This document shows, in pieces, positions 26,710 to 36,012 of a stretch of DNA of 64,000 nt. The stretch's first letter is position 1. Every line of letters starts with the position of its first letter. The stretch comes from Motacilla alba alba. Taxonomy: Eukaryota; Chordata; Aves; Passeriformes; Motacillidae. The position numbers and the translations under genes are program-made. Location of the stretch: positions 26,146,286-26,210,285 of the forward strand of contig NC_052021.1 in the NCBI RefSeq assembly GCF_015832195.1, given 5' to 3'. The notes below the pieces were generated by a model. The model ran no database searches and had not been told where the DNA came from. It worked only from the letters and a program-made list of their open reading frames with translations.

Positions 26710-29700
26710 TGGGGATTATCTTAAAATAGAGCCACCTACACCACACGGAGGTGAATGGCCAGCATGAAGCAGACACGCAAATTCATCACTCTGGGCTTGG
26801 AGCTGCAGCACAGAAAGGGCAAAGAAGGGCCAAAGTGTGAGCTGGTCAAGCTGAGGCCTCTGGAAATGTCAGCAGAATCTGTGTCAATCAGACAGAAATT
26901 CCGCAGCCTTGTCCCAAATCTACTGTAGATCTGCACTTGGCAGAGAGGACTCATCACACCTCTGCTCATGGTCCCTGCAAGGAGCTCTGTACTGCTCCAG
27001 GACATCCTGAGGAGAGGGCTTGGGCCCACGGTGGAAGAGGGGAGCAGATACTTAAACCTGCCTTTAGGAATGACATTGGGGTATTGCCAAAATAAGCAAA
27101 TTGGTCTTCTGTGCTCCCCCTGCTGCAATGAGGATGATTTATCCCCTCTTTAAAGACATCAGGAGAAGATGCACAGTCCTGTCACGCTAACCTTGTGACA
27201 GAGTCACCATACAAGAAAGCCACGCTGAGCTGAGATTCTCCAGCCTGTCTCAGCCTCTCACTGCCCTTCTGTGGACCCTTTGCTGCCGCACCACCAGAAG
27301 GGACCAGGCAGAGGTGAGCCCTAAGAAGCTCCATTGTTTGCACATCTCTCTCTGCCTCTGGAGGTTTGTGCTCAGAGGTGTCACACCATGTATTGTGCTT
27401 CCTGGTGGGACACCTGGAGGGGCTGATGGTATTTCTGGCTAGCTAGAATGCACAGAGAGTGCTGTTCTGATCCGTGTGGAAAAGAGTGCCTGTCAGCATA
27501 CATTCATAGCTCAACATGGTGCCAGGCACAGCCCCAGGAGCAGACTTGCAATATCACAAATGTGTCTTATTCCTGGAAAAGATTTAGTTGTTCCTTACGG
27601 GTAGGCACTTCTGGGGTTGTTAGGATAAAAAAAGGAGCGGCAGCTTGAGCAGCCTGTTTCCTGTAGGCTTGAGTAGCAGGACAGGAATGCCATGTCTGTA
27701 CAGTGAACAGTTTCTCTAGGACTGACCTCCCTTGGTGGAATGATTTCTAAAGGAAAACCTGGGTTTGTGTATCTTTAAGCCCCTTGGATTCAGGTGCCCA
27801 AGGTCTTTCCAAATCAGTCTAAATATATATCATTCCCTTTCCTGGTAGATGAAGGATGTCTTGTAAACAACTGGAACTGTCAGTGATTCAGCTGGTGGAA
27901 GATGTGTCAGATGTCCCTATTCCCAAGGCAGTACTGCTGAGGTCTTGGTACCTGTGCCAGTAACCAGCCTTCCCAGCTGGGACACTGCCCCTTAATCCGT
28001 ACTCCTGATACAGCACTGTCTCTCAAGGGGCTCCTGAGGCATCCCTGGGGTGCAGGAAAGGAAACATTCATGTCTGTGCCACGTTCCTGGAGGAGGAGGT
28101 TGGTGGGAAAAGAGATGAGCAACTGCCATGGAGGCTCACTTTGCCACCCACTCCTAAACTGGACTTCCAGTATCACTGTAAGCAATGCTGGACAAATGTT
28201 CTGGCAAGTGACAAATTGTTTCCCAGCTCAGCCCCGTTCTCTTCCCACCTTTTTTTCCCTGTGAGTCAACTTCTGCCTACACAGATGCTTCCAGAGCAGC
28301 CGAAATGCCCTCTTCGTTTTGTGCTGATGGGATGGTGAGTTTGCACTGAGGCACAGTTTCTACCCCTGGATTTCTAGATTTTCCTGCATGTGGGCAGAGA
28401 GCAGCATGATGCTGAGTGACTGAAGTCCCTGTTCACAGTTCATGAATAATAAAGACTGCCAAAGCTTGCAGCCCCAAAGCCACATTCCATGGGACCTGCA
28501 GCACACAGTCAGGCAGCAAACAGCTGTAGTGATATGAAATGTGATGTCTTTGTGCTGATCTTCAGCCAGAAGTTACACTCCTCACCCCAGAGCTGGAGTG
28601 AGGGATGGTGATGGATGGTCCAGCAGCCTCTGGCTCTGCTGGGACCTTTCTGCTGATGACTTGGCAAAGGAAAGCAAAGCTGAATCTGTTGGGTACAAAA
28701 GGGGTGGAGCAAGCAGCAGTCTGTAGTGGGAGCATTTTCCTCATGCTCTGAAGGAGTGGCTGTTACTTTCTTCATCAGGATTGTTGGAGGGGACCCTCTG
28801 CTAGCTGTAGGTTATAAGGCAGCCCTAGAGATTCTTCACTGTGAGCAGTCTCTGTCAGAACAGTCATTTCCCAGGAAAAACTTCAGCAGGGCAATGGGAA
28901 GAGCATGACTTTGAAGGTTTTTTTCTCTTTAATAAACAAGAGACTCTTAATAAACCTGGAAATTCCCTTTAAAATTTGATACACTGGCCTCTTCCAGACT
29001 CCCAAGCTTCAGGGAGGAAGTAATAGGAAGTGAGATTAAATGGGCTGGAAGCTGAAGGATCACAGGACTGAGGACCCAAGCCCTGCTTGCTGGGGTGCAG
29101 CTTGCACACCGATGGGCAAGGCGGTTTCTGGTGCAAGAGCTCCTGTGCAAGAGGCTGTTTGCCATAGCTGCAGAGGAAATCAGCTGCGTCACCCCAGAGA
29201 CTTTCCTGTCACTAGGAAACTGTGGTGAAGGCTCCTATTATAAGCAGCAGCATTGTGTTGGCAAGGGTTCCCAATACAAAGTTGACTTAGAAGAAACCAA
29301 GGTGCTGCAGTGGTACAAATGTGTGTTTGATAATACCAATACAAATAATTCCTCATGTCCTGCTGGTCTCAGATCTTGTTCTCCCTACAGGACAGAGGTG
29401 AGCAAAAGCATGGCAGATATCAGCCATTATTTTTAACTTTTCTGTTTTTAAATGAATGGCATTGTTGCTGGTATTTACTTTCATTTTACCTTACCTTAAA
29501 TATGATCCCCTCTTACTCTGCCTGTGACATACAGGGGTGGAATGTAGTCCTACTTGCACTAAACACTTTGGTGCAAAGAAAACTATAATAGGCCCAACGT
29601 GATGGGGAAGTCTTATTTTATAAAGATGCTCAAGTGAGCTATGCCATCAAAAGGATACAAAGTCGAAGCCACATCCTGCTGGCTTGGCTAATCCATAAAA

Positions 29701-30118
29701 GAGCTTTCAGTGTTTTCCCTTGGAGTAACAGCTTTAAATTTTAATAAGCTGTGGTGTACTTTCACCGGATGTAATAAGCTGATACAAAGTTTAAATGGGG
29801 TTAAGTAAGTAGATACCTAGGAGAAAGGAACATAAAAGACATAAAGTATTTCCTCTCTTTCAGAAGTTTATTTCACTGGAAAAAAATATTTTGTTCAAAT
29901 TATTTTTTTTGTTCTCTGGATGATTCAGTGTCAGGGGAGGGAGTAATATTTGAAGTAACCACAGAGCAACATGAGCAGAGAGGACACTCAGTAGAAAGAA
30001 ATAAATTTATCAAGTTATTAATTCAGGTTACTTTGCCATTTAATTTTAGGACAGTTACCAAGTCACAGGCATGTGTGCCTGAATGTGACCCACATAATCC
30101 TGTAAAACAGGGATTTGT

Positions 30119-30245
30119 AGGAAGACTCCTTGAAAGGTCATCCAGCCCACCTGTACCCCAAGGCAGGATGGGTTCTGTTAAGTCTTTCTGTACAGAATTT
30201 TGTTGAGCCTGTTCCTGGAGCCCTCAGACATGGAGAACTGCAGCC
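30119..30245. mobile_element. Possible old CR1-like repeat fragment
   Basis: The words AAGGTCATCCAGCCCACC, CAAGGCAGGATGGG and GCCTGTTCCTGGAGCCCTCAG followed by CATGGAGA resemble, in order, the layout of a diverged avian CR1-type repeat (the GGTCATCTAGTCCAACC family of motifs). The match is loose, and I am not sure of the family or the strand. It may be unique sequence. Confidence 0.4.
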
Positions 30246-33200
30246 GCAGGGAGCGACCCCAGGGCTGGCACTCAGCTTCCCTGCTCCTGCAGCAGCTGTC
30301 CCGCCTTCCCCATAAGCCATTGCCCGTGTTTCTGCTGGAAAAGGCTTTATCTGCTTCAACTCCACTGCTCTGGGTGGCCCCAGCCTCCCCCAGCCCACGG
30401 GCTCCAGCTGCTTCCTTTTCCCCCACAGCTGCCTTCTAGACACCCTGAGCAGACCCAAACAGCACTCAGAAACACCATCTGGGCTGATGTCCAGAGGGCA
30501 GACCAAAGCCAAGATGTACTTTTTGTGTGTTTTCTGTTTGCAAAGGTGGGATAAAGAGCTTTTTGGGCATGGGATGTGCAATGCCGTGCTTGTGCTGGAG
30601 TAAGTGAGGTGGTTTGTAGTCTGCACCATGGCCCACTGGTTGCCCTGTCCTGACCGTGTCTTGCCTGGGGACCCCTGAAAACAGGCAGGGGCTGTAGGGT
30701 GGGAATTTTTCTTGTTACTGGAAGTGCTATTGATAACAGAGGCATATGGGGGTTTACTGAATGTGTTTGTTTGCTTATATCTGTGTAGCCTACTGAAATG
30801 GCTCCAAAACATTCTCAGCTAAGAGCGTGAGCTGTTCCATTTTGAGCTTAAAAAGTCATTTCTGTACCCAGGAGCTGTACTCATTCTCGGTGGAGTGGGC
30901 ATAGTAACACACACTGTGCAGTGGATTATACTTATGTGATTATAGCCTCCAGGCAACAACCTGGTGCTTAAGAAATGAGTCAGTCAGAAAGACCAAGGCA
31001 GAGGGAATCAGATTCAGTGACGATAAGATTTGCTTCCAAAAGAGCTGGACTGAAGCACACAGCATTCCTTCAATATATGCTTGTCCTAATAGCCAATTAA
31101 ACAGCATATGGAGGAATATTTTACATTACTTGGTGTCTCACAACAGTCTAAAGAAGCAATAGTCACACACAAGGACTTGCAGTATGACAGGTTAGTTGGG
31201 TACAGAAAGGCAGGAATAGCTGGGAGAAGTGAGTGAAAGGCCAGCCAGGCTGGTGATAGCTGTGTCAGTGCAGGGAGATCTGCCTATGCAGAATAGGAGC
31301 AGGTTTCTGGGAAGTACATCCAGGAAAAGGGAAGAGACAGGATGAGAAGACAAGAAATGCATGTTGGGAAGCAGTGGCAGGAAGAGAAAAGAACAAATGA
31401 GAACTGGCAAGATGATAAAAGAACAAAAGGGCTTTGTCTCTCATTAAAGGCAGCTAACTACAGAAATCATTTTCCCATGTAAGCAATTACTGCAGCTACC
31501 CCAGAGATAGTATGTGGTTGGGAATGGGAAGACAGGTTCTTTACATTCATAACTTGGTCTGGCAAGTGCTCCACCAGTATGGCTCATGGTGCTGTGGGCC
31601 ATATCAAGCAAGCAGAGAAACTGAAACTTGGTTGTGCAGATAGATGGATTCCCTGTTTTAAAAATTGACCTCCATCTGTGTGCAGGGTTAAGCCACCAGC
31701 CAGTGGAACAGAAAGAACAGAGGCTTCTAAAAGGTGACAGGAGGTTTGGTTCATTCCTCTTTCACTGCTGACTGTGGCTGTTGACAGCAGCTTTCAGCAG
31801 TCAGAGCAGTCACAGTCACACAGGCATGAGTCAGGTAAAAATCAGACCAAGACTGAGATTCCCTTTCAGCCTGATTTTCAGACATGCTGAGTGCAGGCAA
31901 CTCATGTCTGTGTCTGATAATGCTTTTCACCCTGTAGAATCAGCTTTTGGCAACAGGTGTTCTGTTGAGACTGAGAGAAATTCACAACGAGACAAATTAT
32001 CATGATCTGATCTTAGATCCTAGACTTTATTTCATGAGTGACCAAGTCATGACACCAATGAGGTCTCAGGCTGACAATCTCCTGTTGCCACTGCTCAGCT
32101 GACCTTAGCCCTGGGTATAAATTTCAGTGTCTTGAGGCTCTCCATTTACTGGCACAAACCTTTCTCACTGCTTGTCCTGTAAGTGTTTTGACATCAGCCA
32201 CTCCAAAATTAGAAACTGATGATATGGAAAGCTTAATAATATTAAAGAAATGCCAACCCATCTTCTCTGCTGCCTTGTGCTGTGCTTTGTTCATCTGAGG
32301 AATTTCTTGCATTTCACAACCAACAGAAGGATGTGGGTTCAGGATTGTTCCTCAGCAGGGATATGATGCAGCTCAAGCCCCAGACTAGGACCCCATGGCA
32401 TTCAGTTACTCTCTATAACACCTTCCTGACCTACCTCCTGTATGATTTTTGGTCTTCTCCTCGTTCTCCTTTCCAGGAACTCACTGGCTTTCTCTCACCT
32501 TCAGTCTTGCTAATGTTTGGTCTTAACTCTTTGGAGTTACAAGCACATTTGTAACATCCAGGACAAGGCATCCCATGTCTCAGGTGAGGCAAGTCAAGCC
32601 CTAGAAACTTGGCTGAGCTTTTTGCTTCTCAATAAATGGTGTTCAGTTATTCATGTAAGCCTCCTTTTAAAACTCGTTTTGAGTTTTATTCTCTCCAAAA
32701 GGCATTTTTTTACTCTTGGGCAATACCTTCTGGATGCTGTTCCCTTTGCAGCGCTGAGAACAGGCAGAAACAAAGAGCCGAGAGGAGGTGGGGAGGGGAG
32801 AAGGGAAGAATGAAGCAGGTTAGGGAAACACAACCCAGAAGAAAAGGAAAGGACCAGCTGATCTGAAAGCCCCGATAAAGGCCCAAGACAAAGGCCGAAA
32901 GAGCCTGGGAGATTATCAGGGGAAGCGGGAGGAGGAGCAGAGAGATGCAGCAGAACCTAAGTGGGAATGATGTAAAATGCTGCAGGGAGGAGGGGAGTTT
33001 CCTACCTAAAGCAGAGAGTGGTTTAATTTACTCAGCCACTTCCATTTACAGGAACCCAGGTCCTTTCTTCTGGCTGGGAGCACTCGACAAATGAAGGAGC
33101 TGTTCCAGCAGGAAAGAGTATCCATGTCCATCCCATAGCCCTGCCAGCGTCAGCCCCGATTGCTCATCTGTTTCCAAGTACAGCTGAGACATTTTGCTGG

Positions 33201-35180
33201 TGGGCAGAGAAGTCAGGGACACTGCATCCAGCACCCTGCAGCAGAGGAAGCATTAGTACTGCTGTTGTTAGCCTTGTTATTTTCTCCTAATAAAAAGGTG
33301 GTCGTGACTCACTCCATTAAGAAACAAAAGGAGAGTTGTAATCTACTGAAAGGCAGTTGTTTGGATGCTCAGCATTAGGTGTGTTAAGGAGGAAGGTCAG
33401 CTGCAGGTCAGGTCTGGTGATATACACCCTGCCACCGGCACGGGCCAAACTTCAGGTACTCGCCAGAGAACCGATTTTCAGGGCTGGGGTAATTTGCCCT
33501 GGCTTCAGAGGTATCACTTCAGGCAGAAGTGTGGAAGGAGAAAAAGCTCTTTTTCTCACCCCTCCACATTTCAGTTGGGTTTCCTGAGAGGAAATGATAC
33601 TGTGACTGTGCTGGCCCCCTCCTTCCTCTCAGGAGGGAGGATCAGGGCAGCATCTGCTCACAGCACCTCTTCCCCTCCCTATGCCCCACTGGGACCAGTT
33701 TGCCAGCAGAGCTGTTCCTGGGGTCTGAGTCCCAAGGGAAGCAGGCTGCTTGTCAGAGAGGAAACAGTGGCCCCTGAAGCTGGGGGCTGAGAGGCAGGAA
33801 AGGCAGGTTGTGTCCAGTGGTGTGGAGGTTTCTGTGTGAGCAGGACTGACTGGGTCACAGCACCTCTGCCGATGCCAGATTTCCCATCTGGTCCATGTGA
33901 AGGCTTTTGGCACGGCTGTGGTGATCCAGTTCTGACAGGAACCGTGCTGGCACGTGGGTCTCACCCAGCCATGTGGCTCTGACAATGCCCAGCTGCCTCC
34001 CAGGGTGGGTGCAGGGCAAGGGAAGGAGCCAGGCTGCCGTGGTGGCAGTGGCCAGGTGAAGACAACACCCACGCTGAAATGCGCTGTGAACATCTGCCCC
34101 TACCCACAAGCTACTTCTATTTTTGTTCCATCTCATACCCTAGCTGACTCAGAGGAGGGGAGTGGGGGGGAAGGGGGGTCAGGTTAGAAGGAGCCAGATG
34201 GGAGGACTGTAGGGGAATTGAAAGAGGAAGAGGAGGAGGAGTTGCTTCAAAACCAGTAGTTGCCATTCTTTCAATCAGCTTTTCTTTGCACAGTCTCTTT
34301 CGTGCTTCTCTGTTTCAGCTGCAGGCAATTTGAGGCAGGGATGGCACTTCCTGCCTGCTGTTGAGGTGAGCATTCTTTCAGGGCACCATCAGAATAAATG
34401 ACACCCTGCTCTTAGATAGCTCCGCTGTAATCTGCCTGGGCTTTAATGAGCTTGACAGGAGTTCACCCTTTTGCTTAACTTCTTCTAGGAATTTCCACTC
34501 ATCGTTTTTGTGCCTTTACAAAACTATCTACAATGAAAGGGCAAGTGCCTAATTTCCTAATTCCTGTGCATCTTAGTGTCATGACTTCTGGACACAGGCA
34601 CAGTCACTGGTCTGTGGTGTAAATCTTGCAAGTCCTTGAGACATAATCTTGCAGCCACGTGGAAAGGGACCCTCCCCTCAAACAGCAATTTTTGTATCTT
34701 GAATTTATTGAAGCTGGCCCCCTCATCCTTGTCCCCATTGCTTCAGAGCTTTCACTAATTTTGCAGTAATGGCACATCATGCTTTGTCCCAGTCCACTAC
34801 TCTTTCTTTGTCCCTTAGGCTGTAAACCTTGGGCTAAGTATCAGCATCCTCGGGGGTTGTTCCCCAGGCAACAACCTGGGAATCAGTGTTCTCGCTGATC
34901 ACTCAGTTGCCAAAGCTGCCTTAATGCAAACCATGGCCTAAGCAGGGGCCCAACTCTTTCCGACGGGATCCAGGAGCGGGCAGCTCCCATCCCTCGAGCA
35001 GCAGAGCTCTCGCAGGCAGGTCTGCCTGGGCTCAGGCTTTTCTGGGGGTGGGGATACACAGTGAGGGGGGAGTAAAGGGAACTGAAACTCCATTCGCAAC
35101 CCGGTGCTAGAAGCCTGTCCCAGCGCTGCCCTTCCTTCCTTCCTGCCTTCTTTCCTTCCTTCTCCTCCGTCCCCCCGGCA
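30246..35180. other. DUSP5 upstream region, AP-1 site cluster
   Basis: No gene is recognised. Exact TGASTCA AP-1 consensus sites occur at 30976, 31827, 33305 and 34145, more densely than elsewhere in the window by my reading. A CCTT-rich pyrimidine tract follows at 35129-35167. The stretch ends at the CpG island of DUSP5 and may contain distal promoter or enhancer elements. Confidence 0.5.
35129..35167. repeat. (CCTT)n pyrimidine tract
   Basis: Interrupted CCTT tetranucleotides immediately upstream of the DUSP5 CpG island. Confidence 0.85.
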
Positions 35181-35311
35181 CGCTTCCCTACTCTCCTGAC
35201 GCGCTGGGGAGGGGGCGGGGGTGATGTCGGGATGAGCCCCAGCCGATGAGTGGAGAATTTTTGCAGCGTTTTTCAGCTTCCTCTGCCTCCGATGCTGACC
35301 CACCGCCGCTA

Positions 35312-35335
35312 GGGAGGGAGGGAGGGAGGGAGGGG
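35312..35335 (+). repeat. (GGGA)n run, G-quadruplex motif
   Basis: Six G-triplets separated by single A residues, ending in GGGG. This meets the usual G3+N1-7 quadruplex rule and lies about 110 bp upstream of the DUSP5 TATA box. Confidence 0.85.
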
Positions 35336-35372
35336 ATCCCCGCCAGGGGGCGGGCCGCGGGGCGGGGGATGT

Positions 35373-35382
35373 CCATGTTTGG
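35373..35382 (+). promoter_or_regulatory. CArG-like box, one mismatch
   Basis: CCATGTTTGG differs from the SRF consensus CC(A/T)6GG at one central position. It lies 29 bp upstream of a perfect CArG box, so the two may act as a pair. Confidence 0.55.
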
Positions 35383-35401
35383 GAGGCGGGCGCGTCACTC
35401 C

Positions 35402-35411
35402 CCTTATATGG
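35402..35411 (+). promoter_or_regulatory. CArG box (SRF binding site) of DUSP5
   Basis: CCTTATATGG is a perfect CC(A/T)6GG serum response element core, 41 bp upstream of the TATA box. CRE-type CGTCA half-sites flank it at 35393-35397 and 35419-35423. DUSP5 is known as an ERK- and SRF-responsive immediate-early-type gene, so this is the likely inducible core of the promoter. Confidence 0.82.
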
Positions 35412-35442
35412 GCAGTGTCGTCACGGCCCGGCCTCCCATTCA

Positions 35443-35448
35443 TATAAA
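35443..35448 (+). promoter_or_regulatory. TATA box of DUSP5
   Basis: TATAAA inside CATATAAATG, in a GC-rich surround and 32 bp downstream of the CArG box. It predicts transcription starting near 35473. The ATG that overlaps the end of this box (35448) is in frame with DUSP5 but would lie upstream of the transcript, so it is not a usable start. The predicted 5' UTR of about 146 nt then has no ATG before 35619. Confidence 0.8.
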
Positions 35449-35618
35449 TGCCCGGCGGTGCCGGCCGGGATTCCCTGCCCGGGCTCGGCGCGGCCCCGCG
35501 GTGCCTCCGTCCCTCCCGTCCCGTCCCATCGCCGCCGGCTCCGCGCCAGCACCGGGCACCCTCCTGCCGCTTTCTCCGCTCCTGCCCCGGCTGCGGCGGG
35601 GCGCGACCCTCGGCCGGC

Positions 35619-36012
35619 ATGAAAGTCACGTCCCTCGACTGCCGCCAGCTGCGGAAGCTGCTGCGGAAGGAGCCCTCCCGCTGCCTGGTGCTGGACTGCC
35701 GGCCCTACCTGTCCTACTCGGCCTCCTGCCTCCGCGGCTCGCTCAACGTCAACCTCAACTCGGTGGTGATGCGGCGGGCCCGCGGCGGGGCCGTGCCGCT
35801 CCACTTCGTGGTGCCCGACGCGGCGGCCCGGGCGCGGCTGCTGCCGGGAGCCGAGGGGGCGGCGGGGGCTGCCCGCCTGGCGGCCGTGGTGGTGCTGGAC
35901 CAGGACACGGGCCACTGGCAGAAGCTGAAGAAGGACAGCACAGCCCAGATCGTCCTCAACGCCCTGCTCTCCAGCCTGCCGGAGGCCGGGGCCAGGGTCT
36001 GCTTCCTGAAAG
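35619..36012 (+). CDS. DUSP5: DUSP5 exon 1 coding part
   Basis: Encodes residues 1-131 and the first base of codon 132: almost the whole rhodanese-like ERK-docking domain. It ends AAAG|GTGAGA, a good donor, in phase 1. It is markedly GC-rich because it lies in the CpG island. An alternative long frame in another register overlaps it and is a compositional shadow. Confidence 0.95.

Larger units (their letters stand above)
9213..30118. other. Long intergenic stretch, no gene recognised
   Basis: About 21 kb of non-coding DNA upstream of DUSP5. I found no exon with a recognisable protein domain, no tRNA or rRNA and no intact mobile element. It contains poly-T runs, a TTTG repeat and a purine tract, listed separately. 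Some AT-rich blocks (for example 10255-10420, with GATAAGC and AGATAAC words) look like possible regulatory DNA, but I cannot test conservation. An lncRNA cannot be excluded. Confidence 0.5.

Noticed and set aside
27236..27290. Possible reverse-strand CR1 remnant (CAGCCTGTCTCAGCCTCTCA)
   Set aside because: Only one short word resembles CR1 and the flanks do not continue the match.
30138..30812. 224-codon reverse-strand frame
   Set aside because: It partly overlaps a possible old repeat fragment, has no domain, and has no promoter or polyadenylation context.
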